This document shows, in pieces, positions 18,127 to 27,233 of a DNA stretch of 64,000 nt. Each line of letters begins with the position of its first letter. The first letter of the stretch is position 1. A program made the position numbers and the translations under genes. Source of the DNA: Cupriavidus gilardii (GTDB lineage: Bacteria; Pseudomonadota; Gammaproteobacteria; Burkholderiales; Burkholderiaceae); contig NZ_JABTYE010000023.1 in assembly GCF_013314895.1 (NCBI RefSeq), positions 1 through 64,000 on the forward strand, given 5' to 3'. The notes beneath the pieces are model-generated. The model did no database searches, was not told the origin of the DNA, and saw only the letters and a program-made list of their open reading frames with translations.

Positions 18127-19116
18127 ATGACATTCGCAACCTTCGCCCGCAAGGCCCGCCACGCGGCGGTGGCCGTTGCACTGCTGGCAGCCGGCGCGGC
18201 CGCCGCGCCCGCCGCGCTGGCGCAGAAGATCGACGGACCGCTGCGCTTTGTCGTCGGATACGCGCCAGGCGGCGCCTCGGACCGCGCCGCGCGCATCGTC
18301 GGGCAGGCCCTGCAGGCCAGGTACGGCGTCACCGTGGTGGTCGAGAACAAGGCCGGCGCCGGCGGGCGACTGGCCGCGCAACAGCTCAAGCACGCCGGTC
18401 CCGCCGACAACGTGCTGATGCTGGGCAATCCGGCGGTCATGACGGTCGCGCCGCTGGTGTTCAAGGACACCAGCTACGATCCAGACGCCGACTTCGTGCC
18501 GGTGTCGCAGGTCTCGTCCTACGACTTCGCCGTAATCACGGGTCCGCAGGTGCCGGTGCGGGAGATGTCGCATCTGGTGGCCTGGCTCAAGGCCAATCCC
18601 GGCAAGGCCTTCTTCGGCGTGCCGGCCACCGGCAGCCTGCCCCACTTCTTCGCGCTGATGTTGGCCGAGCGGGCCGGCGTCAAGGGTGACGTGGTCGGCT
18701 ACAAGGGCTCGGCGCCGCTGGCGACCGACATGCTGGGCGGTCAGGTGCCGGTCGGCGTCGACACGCTGGACGCGGTGCTGTCGCTGCATCAGAGCGGCAA
18801 GCTGAAGATCCTGGCGGTCTCCGGCAAGACGCGCTCGTCGTTCGCCAAGGACATCCCCACGCTGAAGGAGGCCGGCATCGATCTGTCCGCCGACGGCTGG
18901 AACGCGTTCTTCGCGCCCCGGTCGATGCCGCCCGAGAAGGTCAAGGCGCTGTCGGCGGCGATCCACAGCGTGATGTCGGACCCGGCGGTGCAGCAGCGCT
19001 TCGTCGCCGCCAACATGCAGCCGGTGGCCAGCACGCAGCAGCAGACCGCGGACATGCTGAAGGCCTACAAGGCGCAGTGGCAGCCGGTGGTCCAGCGCAG
19101 CGGCTTCCAGCAATAA
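18127..19116 (+). CDS. Bug (TctC-family) periplasmic solute-binding receptor
   Basis: 329 residues: Sec signal peptide (RKARHAAVAVALLAAGAAA, cleavage near ALAQ-KIDG), then LRFVVGYAPGGASDRAAR, VVENKAGAGGRLAAQQ, VVGYKGSAPLATDMLGGQVP and a C-terminal SGFQQ. Ligand unknown; in this family it is usually a di- or tricarboxylate. GGAG lies seven bases before the ATG. The sulfatase-like gene follows after a 14-bp tandem repeat, so the pair may be one unit in which the receptor captures the hydrolase's product or substrate. That link is inference. Confidence 0.93.
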   Translation: MTFATFARKARHAAVAVALLAAGAAAAPAALAQKIDGPLRFVVGYAPGGASDRAARIVGQALQARYGVTVVVENKAGAGGRLAAQQLKHAGPADNVLMLGNPAVMTVAPLVFKDTSYDPDADFVPVSQVSSYDFAVITGPQVPVREMSHLVAWLKANPGKAFFGVPATGSLPHFFALMLAERAGVKGDVVGYKGSAPLATDMLGGQVPVGVDTLDAVLSLHQSGKLKILAVSGKTRSSFAKDIPTLKEAGIDLSADGWNAFFAPRSMPPEKVKALSAAIHSVMSDPAVQQRFVAANMQPVASTQQQTADMLKAYKAQWQPVVQRSGFQQ

Positions 19117-19138
19117 CCTTCCCGCAATAACCTTCCCG
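19111..19138. repeat. 14-bp tandem duplication at the end of the Bug receptor gene
   Basis: CAATAACCTTCCCG occurs twice head to tail, starting in the last codons of the receptor gene and containing its TAA; a third partial copy (CAATGAC) supplies an ATG at 19141. This looks like a recent slippage duplication. Confidence 0.7.
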
Positions 19139-19179
19139 CAATGACGTCCGGCCGGACGCATCAGCAAGGAGCGACGGCG

Positions 19180-20826
19180 ATGGCCCGCAATATCCTCTTC
19201 ATCATGTGCGACCAGCTGCGGTGGGACTACCTGTCCTGCACCGGGCATCCGACCATCCGCACGCCGAACATCGACGCGCTGGCCGCGCGCGGGGTGCGGT
19301 TCTCGCGCGCCTACGCGCAATCGACGATCTGCGGCTCGTCGCGGATGAGCTTCTACACCGGCCGCTATGTCGATTCGCACGGCGCCGCCTGGAACAACTT
19401 CCCGCTGAAGGTCGGCGAGATGACGCTGGGCGACTATCTGCGCCCGCTGGGCCGGCAGACGGTGCTGGTCGGCAAGACCCATATGGCGGCCGACACCGAG
19501 GGCATGGCGCGGCTCGGCATCGATCCGGATTCGACGATCGGCACACGCGTGGCCGAGTGCGGCTTCGATCCGTACGAGCGCGACGACGGCCTGCACGGCA
19601 GCGGGCCGTCCGGCCGCTACGACCCGAAGCCGGTGCGCTACAACGACTACCTGCGCGAGCTCGGCTACGCCGGCGACGATGGCTGGGACGACTGGGCCAA
19701 TGCCGGCGAGGACGAGAACGGCAATCTGCTGTCGGGCTGGCTGCTGCGCAATTCGACCCGGCCCGCGCGCGTGGCCGAGGAGCATTCGGAAACGCCATAC
19801 ATGACGCGGCGTGCGATGCAGTTCATCGAGCAGGCCGGCGAGTCGCCGTGGTGCCTGCATCTGTCCTATATCAAGCCGCACTGGCCATGCATCGCGCCCG
19901 CGCCCTATCACGCGATGTACGGGGCCGCCGACGTGCCGCCGCCGGTGCGCAGCGAGACGGAACGTGCGCAGCCGCATCCGATCTACCAGGCCTTTCTGAA
20001 TTCGCGCGTCAGCCGCGCGTTTTCGCGCGACGAGGTGCGCGAGGCGGTGATTCCCGCCTATATGGGCCTGATCACGCAGATCGACGACCAGATTGGCGTG
20101 CTGATGCGCTTGCTGGAGAGTAAGGGCCGGCTCGACGACACCATGATCGTGTTCACCTCCGATCATGGCGATTATCTTGGCGACCACTGGATGGGCGAGA
20201 AGGACCTGTTCCACGAGCCGTCGGTGCGGCTGCCGCTGATCGTGGTCGATCCCTCGCCGGCGGCCGACGCGACGCGCGGCTCGGTCTGCGATGCGCTGGT
20301 CGAGGCGATCGATCTGGTGCCGACCTTTGTCGAAGCCTGTGGCGGCGCGCCGCAGCCGCATCGGCTCGAAGGCCGCGCGCTGCAGCCCTGGCTGCACGGA
20401 CAGCCGCCGGCCAACTGGCGCCGCCATGCGATCAGCGAATACGACTACTCGGCCACCGGCGTTGCGGTGTCGCTGGGCGTCGCGCCGCTCGATGCGCGGC
20501 TGTTCATGGTGGTCGACGAGCGCTGGAAGTACATCCATGCGCCGGGCTTCCGGCCGATGCTGTTCGATCTGGTCAACGATCCGCAGGAGCTGCACGACCT
20601 CGGCGACGATCCGGCCCACCAGGCGCAATGCGAGCGCATGTATCTGGCCCTGGCGCAATGGGGCCTGCGGCAGTCGCAGCGTACCGCGATCAGCGACGAG
20701 CGCATCGCCGCGATGCGCGGCGCCTCGATCCGCAAGGGCATCCTGCTGGGATTCTGGGACGAGAGCGAGCTGCCGGAGGAGCTGCTGCACGAGAAATGGC
20801 GTGGCGCGCGCGAGGCGCTGCGCTAG
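19180..20826 (+). CDS. Sulfatase-like hydrolase (alkaline phosphatase superfamily) with atypical CGSSR motif
   Basis: 548 residues with the type I sulfatase layout: metal site near the N-terminus (MCDQLRWD), nucleophile motif at C51-G-S-S-R55 followed by MSFYTGRY, and the second metal site FTSDHGDYLGDHW, then a C-terminal domain (EYDYSATGVAVS, LFDLVNDPQELHDLGDDP). The nucleophile region matches C-x-P/A-x-R except that position three is Ser, so it is uncertain whether the cysteine is converted to formylglycine. Candidate substrates are sulfate or phosphonate/phosphate esters. Start 19180 has AAGGAG nine bases upstream; an upstream ATG at 19141 lies in the tandem repeat and lacks a site. Stop overlaps the marR stop by four bases. 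Confidence 0.88.
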   Translation: MARNILFIMCDQLRWDYLSCTGHPTIRTPNIDALAARGVRFSRAYAQSTICGSSRMSFYTGRYVDSHGAAWNNFPLKVGEMTLGDYLRPLGRQTVLVGKTHMAADTEGMARLGIDPDSTIGTRVAECGFDPYERDDGLHGSGPSGRYDPKPVRYNDYLRELGYAGDDGWDDWANAGEDENGNLLSGWLLRNSTRPARVAEEHSETPYMTRRAMQFIEQAGESPWCLHLSYIKPHWPCIAPAPYHAMYGAADVPPPVRSETERAQPHPIYQAFLNSRVSRAFSRDEVREAVIPAYMGLITQIDDQIGVLMRLLESKGRLDDTMIVFTSDHGDYLGDHWMGEKDLFHEPSVRLPLIVVDPSPAADATRGSVCDALVEAIDLVPTFVEACGGAPQPHRLEGRALQPWLHGQPPANWRRHAISEYDYSATGVAVSLGVAPLDARLFMVVDERWKYIHAPGFRPMLFDLVNDPQELHDLGDDPAHQAQCERMYLALAQWGLRQSQRTAISDERIAAMRGASIRKGILLGFWDESELPEELLHEKWRGAREALR

Positions 20827-21554
20827 CGGACGGGACTCTCTTTGTCCGAGGTGGCTTCCGTCTCCGATGCGACCTCCGATCCGGCCTGCGATTCATCCTC
20901 CGGCGCCGTCCATTGGCGGCGCGCGCCGCCGCGCCAGCGATTGGTGCTGACCGTCGTGGCAACCTGCCGCTTCACGCGCACCGCCTGCTCGGTCAGCGCG
21001 GTCAGCAGCGTGTCCAGCGTCGCCACTTCGCCATCGGACAGCGTCTCGACCAGACGCCGATTGATCGCCGCCACTTCCTCGAACAGCTGCCGATAGAGCG
21101 CCTGCCCCACCGGCGTCAGCGCGACGCTGGCGCGGCGGCGGTCGCCATCGAGCGTCTGGCGGCGGATCAAACCCTTCGCGGTCAGGCGCGTGATCGCGCG
21201 CGACACGCGGGTCCGGTCCAGATGGCATTGGTCGGCGATCTCCGACGGCGCCTGCGCGCCGCGCACGGCCAGCAGCCCCAGCAGCGCCCATTCGCGGCGC
21301 GACACGCCGTACTGCCCCTCGCACAGGCGAATCACCGCCGCGCCGCTGGCGCCTACCAGCGCCGCGAGACGGAAATTGAGCAGATCGGTGATATCGCGCG
21401 GGGCGCGCAGGCGGCTCGTGCCTGCATCAAGAGAAGGGGCGGCCGCGGAAGAGGCGGCCGCGCGAGCGTTGTCAGGCAAGGCGGATGCCGGCGCCGCGAA
21501 CGGGCGCCGGGCGGGATCAGGCGAAGCCGGCCTGGTGCGCCTGCTGGTCGGCAT
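20823..21554 (-). CDS. MarR-family transcriptional regulator
   Basis: Winged-helix MarR protein: [22 protein letters not shown], recognition helix [23 protein letters not shown], wing [20 protein letters not shown]. The conserved part begins about 40 residues into the frame ([14 protein letters not shown]), so the start is uncertain: ATG 21554 and GTG 21578 both overlap the lipA 3' end, and TTG 21479 would avoid overlap. The C-terminal ~50 residues (Arg-rich then acidic) are non-conserved. Same strand as lipA; convergent with the sulfatase-like gene, which could be its target only from a distance. Confidence 0.82.
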   Translation of the reverse strand: MPTSRRTRPASPDPARRPFAAPASALPDNARAAASSAAAPSLDAGTSRLRAPRDITDLLNFRLAALVGASGAAVIRLCEGQYGVSRREWALLGLLAVRGAQAPSEIADQCHLDRTRVSRAITRLTAKGLIRRQTLDGDRRRASVALTPVGQALYRQLFEEVAAINRRLVETLSDGEVATLDTLLTALTEQAVRVKRQVATTVSTNRWRGGARRQWTAPEDESQAGSEVASETEATSDKESPVR

Positions 21555-22515
21555 GGTAGGAGCTGCGCACCATCGCACCGACCGCGGCGTGGGTGAAGCC
21601 CATCTTGTAGGCCTCTTCCTCGAACATCTTGAAGGTGTCGGGATGGACGTAGCGCAGCACCGGCAGGTGATGGTTCGACGGTGCCAGGTACTGACCGATG
21701 GTCAGCATGTCGATATCGTGCGCGCGCATGTCGCGCATGACCTCAAGGATTTCCTCATCGGTCTCGCCCAGGCCGACCATCAGGCCCGACTTGGTCGGCA
21801 CGTCCGGATTGCGTCGCTTGAACTCCTGCAGCAGCTTCAGCGAGTGCGTGTAATCGGCGCCCGGGCGGGCCTGCTTGTACAGGCGCGGCACCGTTTCCAG
21901 GTTGTGGTTCATCACGTCCGGCGGGCAGGCCTGCAGGATGTCCAGCGCCTTCTCCAGACGGCCGCGAAAGTCGGGCACCAGCACCTCGATGCGGGTGATC
22001 GGCGACAGCTCGCGGGTCTTGCTGATGCAATCGACATAGTGCTGGGCGCCGCCGTCGCGCAGGTCGTCGCGGTCGACGCTGGTGATCACCACGTAGTTCA
22101 GCTTCAGCTGGGCGATGGTCTTCGCCAAGTTCAGCGGCTCGTTGACGTCGAGCGGATCCGGGCGGCCGTGGCCGACGTCGCAGAACGGGCAGCGGCGCGT
22201 GCACTTGTCGCCCATGATCATGAACGTCGCGGTGCCCTTGCCGAAGCATTCGCCGATGTTCGGGCAGCTCGCTTCCTCGCACACCGTCACCAGATTGTTG
22301 GCGCGCAGGATGTCCTTGATCTCGTAGAAGCGCGAATTGCCGGTGGCGGCCTTGACGCGGATCCAGTCCGGCTTCTTCAGCTTCTCGGCGGGGACGATCT
22401 TGATGGGAATGCGGGCGGTCTTGTCGGCCGACTTCTGCTTGCGGGTCGGGTCGTAGGCCGCGCCTTGTGCGGCATCGCCTTGGGGATTCGAAGTGGCGAT
22501 CAGGGCGTCGCTCAT
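21517..22515 (-). CDS. lipA: Lipoyl synthase
   Basis: 332-residue radical SAM enzyme. Two iron-sulfur motifs are intact: the auxiliary cluster C79-x4-C84-x5-C90 ([12 protein letters not shown]) and the radical SAM C105-x3-C109-x2-C112 (CTRRCPFC), with the C-terminal RSSYHADQQ. It inserts two sulfurs into the octanoyl group on E2 and H proteins, using the product of LipB. GGAG is found just upstream of ATG 22515. Follows lipB by 36 bases. Confidence 0.97.
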   Translation of the reverse strand: MSDALIATSNPQGDAAQGAAYDPTRKQKSADKTARIPIKIVPAEKLKKPDWIRVKAATGNSRFYEIKDILRANNLVTVCEEASCPNIGECFGKGTATFMIMGDKCTRRCPFCDVGHGRPDPLDVNEPLNLAKTIAQLKLNYVVITSVDRDDLRDGGAQHYVDCISKTRELSPITRIEVLVPDFRGRLEKALDILQACPPDVMNHNLETVPRLYKQARPGADYTHSLKLLQEFKRRNPDVPTKSGLMVGLGETDEEILEVMRDMRAHDIDMLTIGQYLAPSNHHLPVLRYVHPDTFKMFEEEAYKMGFTHAAVGAMVRSSYHADQQAHQAGFA

Positions 22516-22551
22516 GGTGTTCTCCGCGCGCTCCCCGCGCGCATAGGTCGG

Positions 22552-23343
22552 CTAGGCCGTGGTCAGGGGTGTCAGTTGGCCGGGGGCCATGGCGGCTGGC
22601 TCGTTCGCCGGTTCGTTCGCTTGCTCGCTCACCGCCGGCTCGCTGGCTGCCGTGCGCAGCTGCGCCGCCGCCAGTACCTCGCACAATGCTGCCGCCAGGC
22701 GTCGTGCGATCTCGGGTTGGTGCCGGGCGTCGACCGGTACGTGGCGCACGGCGCCGTCGGTATCGGCCTGCCGCACCGTCGCGCCGGCGCGCGCCATGTC
22801 GACCGTTTCCAGGCCGGCATAACCGCACGGGTTGATACGCAGGAACGGGTCCAGGTCCATCCGCACGTTCAGGCTGACGCCGTGGTAGCTGCAGCCGTTG
22901 CGGATCTTCAGGCCCAGCGCGGCGATCTTGGCGCCGCGGTGCGGACCGTCGGACAGATAGATGCCGGGCGCGCCAGGCTTGCGTTCGGCGGGCAGATTAT
23001 ACGCCGCGAGCGTGTCCAGTACCGCCTGCTCGATCGCATGGACCAGCTCGCGCACCATCAGCTTGCGGCGGCGCAGGTCCAGCAGCAGGTAGGCGACGAC
23101 TTGTCCGGGGCCGTGATAGGTGATCTGTCCGCCACGATCGATCCGCACCATCGGGATGGCGGGATCGGGAGACAGCAGGTGCGAAGGATCGCCCGCCTGC
23201 CCCAGCGTATAGACCGGAGGGTGCTCGACGAGCCAGATCTGGTCGGGGGATTCGGCGGTGCGCGCGGCGGTGTAGGCGCGCATCGCGTCGAAACAGGGCG
23301 CGTAGTCCTCCCGGCCCCGTTCGATGACTTCGATTGCTTGCAT
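22552..23343 (-). CDS. lipB: Octanoyltransferase
   Basis: 263 residues from [10 protein letters not shown]. Active site residues are visible: the Lys in [11 protein letters not shown] (K139), the Cys in RINPCGYAG (C173), plus [13 protein letters not shown] and [12 protein letters not shown]. Moves octanoyl from acyl-carrier protein to lipoate-dependent enzymes. ATG 23343 chosen because upstream in-frame codons are non-conserved and cover the terminator hairpin. The C-terminal ~45 residues ([17 protein letters not shown]) are a low-complexity extension absent from most LipB. Confidence 0.95.
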   Translation of the reverse strand: MQAIEVIERGREDYAPCFDAMRAYTAARTAESPDQIWLVEHPPVYTLGQAGDPSHLLSPDPAIPMVRIDRGGQITYHGPGQVVAYLLLDLRRRKLMVRELVHAIEQAVLDTLAAYNLPAERKPGAPGIYLSDGPHRGAKIAALGLKIRNGCSYHGVSLNVRMDLDPFLRINPCGYAGLETVDMARAGATVRQADTDGAVRHVPVDARHQPEIARRLAAALCEVLAAAQLRTAASEPAVSEQANEPANEPAAMAPGQLTPLTTA

Positions 23344-23358
23344 GCCGAGAGTGTAGCG

Positions 23359-23382
23359 AAAAGGGCCGGTTCGCACCGGCCC
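23359..23382 (-). terminator. Rho-independent terminator downstream of the DUF2917 gene
   Basis: On the minus strand, GGGCCGG/CCGGCCC (7-bp stem, 6-base loop) is followed by TTTTCGC. It lies between the DUF2917 gene (ends 23534) and lipB (starts 23343), so the two are probably separate transcripts. The 150 bases between it and the DUF2917 stop hold nothing recognisable. Confidence 0.6.
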
Positions 23383-23533
23383 CCTGCTTCGCTGGCGGCT
23401 GTCACCCTGGCGCCTTCAGGGTTGTCCGCCGCCCGGATGTCGTTCGGGATGACCTTCGCCGGAGATCGCGGGCGCCGGCGGCCGGCTGTACACCAGCCGC
23501 AGATGGCGCCGGCTCGAGGAATCCGCTTCCGGT

Positions 23534-23896
23534 TCAGGACGCCGCGACGACGTCCCGGTTAGGCGACCATTGCGTGCCTCGAACCAGTCGTCTCACGATG
23601 CGGTTCACCAGATGCGGCAGGTTGGTGGCGGCCGGGCGGCGGGCTTCGGCGATCAGCGCCAGCCGCACCGGGCGTTCGGCGCGCGGATCGACGCTGAGCA
23701 CCACTTCGTCGCCGCGGTTCAGCTGCAGGCTGGCGCCGCAGCGCAGCCAGTAATCTTCCGAGTCGCCGTCGCGGGTGACCCACAGGTTCAGGCCGGCGGC
23801 ATCTTCCACATAGAGCCGTTGCGCGGTATGCACCGACAGCGGCGCGACCTCGCCCGGGTTCAGGCTGAAGACGGTCGTTGTGAGCAGGGTTTCCAT
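23534..23896 (-). CDS. DUF2917 domain-containing protein
   Basis: 120 residues of a small cupin-like beta protein: FSLNPGEVAPLSV, LYVEDAAGLNLWVTRDGDSEDYWL, LQLNRGDEVVLSV. This pattern (W-V-T-R-D-G-D followed by a D-Y/H-W-L) is DUF2917, common in betaproteobacteria and of unknown function. No signal peptide. GAAGGAAG precedes the ATG by seven bases. Divergent from the LysR gene at 24106, the usual arrangement for LysR targets. Confidence 0.75.
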   Translation of the reverse strand: METLLTTTVFSLNPGEVAPLSVHTAQRLYVEDAAGLNLWVTRDGDSEDYWLRCGASLQLNRGDEVVLSVDPRAERPVRLALIAEARRPAATNLPHLVNRIVRRLVRGTQWSPNRDVVAAS

Positions 23897-24023
23897 TTTG
23901 GACTTCCTTCACTAAGGTGACGGTACCGTCCGGCACGCGAGTCTCGCGTGGCTGGCGTCGCGCTTTACCGTGTCTGGCCTGGTTTGGCCTGGCGCGCTCG
24001 CTGTTGCGGTCCCGATGCACTGC

Positions 24024-24052
24024 ATTCTAGTGATTGCCCGGCCACCTCCAAA
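24024..24052 (-). promoter_or_regulatory. Candidate promoter for the DUF2917 gene
   Basis: On the minus strand, TTTGGA, 17 bases, TAGAAT. The -10 is good (5/6), the -35 poor. Confidence 0.35.
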
Positions 24053-24074
24053 ACGATATATATTGATTTCCCTT

Positions 24075-24094
24075 GTTAGCCTATCTCACATAAC
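24075..24094. promoter_or_regulatory. Candidate LysR-type binding site
   Basis: GTTAGCCTATCTCACATAAC has GTTA/TAAC arms and a T-N11-A core, in an A/T-rich patch 12 bases before the LysR start, in the divergent spacer with the DUF2917 gene. Fits an autoregulatory LysR site; inferred. Confidence 0.35.
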
Positions 24095-24105
24095 GCACTC
24101 CTGAG

Positions 24106-25059
24106 ATGACCCTCAAGCGCAACCCCGTCGAACTGCCGCGCGCCTGGCATCGGGAACTGCCGCGGCTGCCGGCGCTGACCGCACTGCGCGCCTTCGAGGC
24201 CGCCGCCCGGCACGAAAGCTTCTCGCGCGCCGCCACCGAGCTGTTCGTCACGCATGGGGCGGTCAGCCATCAGGTGCGCGCGCTGGAGGAGGAACTGGGC
24301 CAGCCGTTGTTCGCCCGCAACGGCAAGCGGGTCAGCCTGACGCCGGCCGGCCGCGTCTACGCCGAGCGCGTACGCGACGCGCTGCTGCAGATCGCCGAGG
24401 CGACGCGGGCGCTGCAGTCCGGCACGCGCGACAAGCGGCTGACCATCAGCACCATGCCGTCGTTCGCGGCGCGCTGGCTGACGCCGCGCATCGGCAGCTT
24501 CATCGAGCGGCATCCCGAGCTGGACGTCGAGCTGATGTCGTCGAACACGCTGGTCGATTTCACCCGCGACGAGGTCGACGTGGCGCTGCGCATGGGCAGC
24601 GGCGACTATCCGGGGCTCTATGTCGAACGGCTGCTCGACGACGTGTTCTTCCCGGTCTGCAGCCCGAATTTCCTGGGCGGCAAGCTGCCGCAGCGCCCCG
24701 AGGACATGCAGGGGCTGACGCTGCTGCGCGGCGAAGGCGATCCGTGGCGGCCCTGGTTCGAGGCGGCGGGGCTGGACTGGCCCGAGCCGCGCAAGGGCCT
24801 GATGTTCGAGGATTCGTCGCTGCTGCTGCAGGCCGCGGCCGAAGGCCAGGGCATCGCCCTGATCCGCTCGTCGCTGGCCTATAACGATCTGCTGTCCGGG
24901 CGGGTGGTGCGGCTGTTCGACGTCAGCATCCCGTGTCCGTGGCTGCTGTACTTCGTCTGCGCGCCGGCGATGCTGGAGACGGCCAAGGTACAGGCCTTCC
25001 GCAACTGGCTGTTGCCCGAGATCGCGGCGTTCCGGCAGATCCTGTCGCAGTGGGCCTAG
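24106..25059 (+). CDS. LysR-family regulator of the GcvA type
   Basis: 317 residues: N-terminal winged helix (PALTALRAFEAAARHESFSRA, ATELFVTHGAVSHQVRALEEE) with the GcvA-like LTALRAFEAAARH signature, then the periplasmic-binding-like effector domain (LTISTMPSFAARWLTPRIGSF, DVALRMGSGDYPGL). Such proteins control divergent genes; here the partner is the DUF2917 gene. Effector unknown. ATG 24106 sits three bases after a CTCCTG stretch with no strong ribosome-binding site. Confidence 0.9.
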   Translation: MTLKRNPVELPRAWHRELPRLPALTALRAFEAAARHESFSRAATELFVTHGAVSHQVRALEEELGQPLFARNGKRVSLTPAGRVYAERVRDALLQIAEATRALQSGTRDKRLTISTMPSFAARWLTPRIGSFIERHPELDVELMSSNTLVDFTRDEVDVALRMGSGDYPGLYVERLLDDVFFPVCSPNFLGGKLPQRPEDMQGLTLLRGEGDPWRPWFEAAGLDWPEPRKGLMFEDSSLLLQAAAEGQGIALIRSSLAYNDLLSGRVVRLFDVSIPCPWLLYFVCAPAMLETAKVQAFRNWLLPEIAAFRQILSQWA

Positions 25060-25075
25060 GACGGGCCTGCGCGCT

Positions 25076-26143
25076 TCAGGCCGGGTCGTCGTCGTCCGGC
25101 GTCGAGGTTGGTGGCGGTGCGGCCGGCGGTGCGGGAGGCGCGTCCGCTTCGGACAGCCGTGCGCGCGGGTGGGCCTGGTCGTAAACCTTGGCCAGATGCT
25201 GGAAATCGAGCGCGGTGTAGATCTGCGTGGTCGCCACACTGGCGTGGCCCAGCATCTCCTGCACCGCGCGCAGATCGCCGGAGGATTGCAGCACGTGGCT
25301 GGCAAACGAATGCCGCAGCATGTGCGGATGCACGTCGGCCGGCACGCCGGCGCGGATGGCCTGCTGCTTGATGCGGGCGCGCACGGTCCGGTCCGACAGC
25401 CGCTCGCCGCGCCGCGACAGAAACAGCGCGTGTCGATGATCGGCGCCGGCAGCAGGCTTGACCCAGCCGTCGCGCACCGCCAGCCACGCCCGCAGCGCCT
25501 GCACCGCCTTGCTGCCGACCGGCACGCTGCGGCGGCGCGAACCCTTGCCGAGCACCGTGACTTCGCCGGCGGCCAGGTCGATCCAGCCCGACGAGCGATA
25601 GCCGTCCTCTTCCACGTAGCGCAGATCGAGCTGTACCAGTTCGGACACGCGCAGCCCGCTCGAATAGCCGAGTTCGAAGACGGCCTGATCGCGCAGCCCT
25701 TCGGCGCCCTTGCCGGCCGGCTGGCCGACCAGCGCCACCGCATGTTCGACCGACAGCGCCTTGGGCAGCGGCCGTCCGGCCTTGGGGGCGCGCACGCCGT
25801 CGACGGGATTGGCCTCGACGCCATGGCCGTGCCGCGCGGCCCACAGGTAAAAGCCGCGCCAGGCCGACAACGCCCGCGCAATGCTGGTGGAAGCCAGGCC
25901 GCTGCCGCGCAGGCGCGCGGCGAAGCTGCGGATCTGGTCGGTGCGCAGCGCGGTCAGCGCGGTACCGGGGGCGAATTTGGCGGCCTGTGCCTGCAATACC
26001 GACAGGTCGCGCCGATAGCCGACCAGCGTGTGTTCGGCCAGCTTGCGGCTGCTGGCCAGCCAGTCAAGATAGCTGCGCAGCAGCGGATCGAGTACGGGAG
26101 TGGGCGCGTCCGCCTCGGCGGTGGGTTCGCTGGAGCGGGCCAT
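25076..26143 (-). CDS. xerC: Site-specific tyrosine recombinase XerC
   Basis: 355 residues. SAM-like N-terminal domain (SYLDWLASSRKLAEHTLVGY) and catalytic domain with the Arg in SSGLRVSEL, the HxxR box HMLRHSFASH, GHASVATTQIYT with the nucleophile Tyr. XerC works with XerD at dif to resolve chromosome dimers. The reading frame stays open far upstream over the DUF484 gene; MARSSEP at 26143 is the start that follows the DUF484 stop (23 bases). It carries a short acidic N-terminus and a Pro/Asp-rich tail (PPTSTPDDDD) beyond the usual ~300 residues. Confidence 0.93.
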   Translation of the reverse strand: MARSSEPTAEADAPTPVLDPLLRSYLDWLASSRKLAEHTLVGYRRDLSVLQAQAAKFAPGTALTALRTDQIRSFAARLRGSGLASTSIARALSAWRGFYLWAARHGHGVEANPVDGVRAPKAGRPLPKALSVEHAVALVGQPAGKGAEGLRDQAVFELGYSSGLRVSELVQLDLRYVEEDGYRSSGWIDLAAGEVTVLGKGSRRRSVPVGSKAVQALRAWLAVRDGWVKPAAGADHRHALFLSRRGERLSDRTVRARIKQQAIRAGVPADVHPHMLRHSFASHVLQSSGDLRAVQEMLGHASVATTQIYTALDFQHLAKVYDQAHPRARLSEADAPPAPPAAPPPTSTPDDDDPA

Positions 26144-26166
26144 CTGCCGCTGCCCGAGTCCTGGCG

Positions 26167-26934
26167 TCAGCCGCGCAGGCGCGCCAGCGCCGCGCCGGCC
26201 AGTTCGCCGATGCGGCTCAGATAGGCGGTGCCCATGCCTTCGTGGAAGCGCCGCGGGTCGGGCGAGCCGAGCACCAGCAGGCCGAAGGTCGGACCCGCTT
26301 CGGCGTCTTCGCCGGCGGGCGCGCGCAGCGCGACCATTGCCAGCGAGGCGATGTCGTCGCGCTCGAGCCAGTCGACTGCCTGCTTGCCGCCTTCGCCCAG
26401 CGAGTCGGCGGCGGCCGCGCTCGCCCGCGGCGCCGGCGGGGCGCCGTCTTCGGCGACGGTGGGCTCGATGGCCCATGGATTGGCACCGCAATACGGCGTC
26501 TGCAGTCCCTCGGCAAAGCGGCGCGCGGCTTCCGTAGCGGCGGTCTGATCGCCGCGGAGCAGATCGAGCGGCGCATGGGTTTCTGCCAGCTGCCACAGCC
26601 GCAGCGCGACGGCCGGCACATCGAACACCTGCTGCAGGCCCTGGCTGACTGCCATCGGCAACGCCAGCGCATCGGCCTCGCCGAGCAGACGCAGTTGCCA
26701 CGCGTGCATGCGGTTCTGCGTGCGGTCGTTGTCGTGGCCGTGGCGCATCAGATTGGCCAGCTTCAGTTCGAGCCCCTTGTTCTTCTCGCGCAGGATTTCC
26801 ATCTGGCGCTGCTGCAGCGACACCGCGCGATGGCTGTGCGGGCTGGTCAGCTGCACCGAGGCCAGCAGCTCGGCATGGTCCTCGAAGAACTGGGGATGAC
26901 TTTGCAGATAGGCGGCGACGTCTTGCGGATTCAT
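26167..26934 (-). CDS. DUF484 family protein
   Basis: 255 residues: MNPQDVAAYLQSHPQFFEDHAELL, a coiled segment (RQMEILREKNKGLELKLANLM) and a GAF-like C-terminal domain (FGLLVLGSPDPRRFHEGMGTAYLSRIGEL). DUF484 genes sit directly before xerC in many beta- and gammaproteobacteria, as here; function unknown. An Ala-rich insertion lies around residues 160-185. Confidence 0.9.
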   Translation of the reverse strand: MNPQDVAAYLQSHPQFFEDHAELLASVQLTSPHSHRAVSLQQRQMEILREKNKGLELKLANLMRHGHDNDRTQNRMHAWQLRLLGEADALALPMAVSQGLQQVFDVPAVALRLWQLAETHAPLDLLRGDQTAATEAARRFAEGLQTPYCGANPWAIEPTVAEDGAPPAPRASAAAADSLGEGGKQAVDWLERDDIASLAMVALRAPAGEDAEAGPTFGLLVLGSPDPRRFHEGMGTAYLSRIGELAGAALARLRG

Positions 26935-27010
26935 TGGCGGGTCATCGAACGATTTGCGCTGGAGTGTAGCAAAGCCTGCCGGGCGGGACGGCTTGCCCTC
27001 TCCCCCGGCT

Positions 27011-27124
27011 CCTCTCCCGCAAGCGGGAGAGGGAAGAAAAACGGGGTCGACCTTTCCCCTTTCCACCTGCGAGAGAGGGGAAGAAAACGCGGTCGGTGTT
27101 CCCTCTCCCGCTTGCGGGAGAGGG
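27011..27124. repeat. REP-like intergenic element: two or three inverted-repeat units
   Basis: CCTCTCCCGC-AA-GCGGGAGAGG (27011-27032) and CCCTCTCCCGC-TT-GCGGGAGAGGG (27101-27124), with a degenerate copy between them (about 27056-27082). This CTCTCCCGC palindrome is a familiar dispersed intergenic repeat in proteobacteria. Flanking tails differ, so the units may be in opposite orientation, as in paired REP elements. It fills most of the 299-base gap between the DUF484 and gatB genes; no other feature is seen there except the gatB terminator. Confidence 0.75.
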
Positions 27125-27180
27125 CCGGGGAGAGGGCCCGGCGCTCGAACGACCAACATGACTTCCAACCTACCGCGCAA

Positions 27181-27209
27181 TAAAAAAAACCCGCGCCAGG
27201 ACGCGGGTT
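27181..27209 (-). terminator. Strong Rho-independent terminator of the gat operon
   Basis: Minus strand: AACCCGCG/CGCGGGTT 8-bp stem with a 6-base loop followed by a run of T (complement of A27182-27189). Lies 25 bases after the gatB stop. Confidence 0.9.
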
Positions 27210-27233
27210 CACCATCTTCCTCGATGGAGCCAA

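Noticed and set aside
17974..20790. 938-codon minus-strand open frame opposite the Bug receptor and sulfatase-like genes
   Set aside because: Shadow of two conserved plus-strand genes; no signal peptide, no domain, Arg/His-biased composition.
27011..27124. Insertion sequence ends or CRISPR
   Set aside because: Short palindromes without a transposase or spacers; fits REP-type intergenic repeats.
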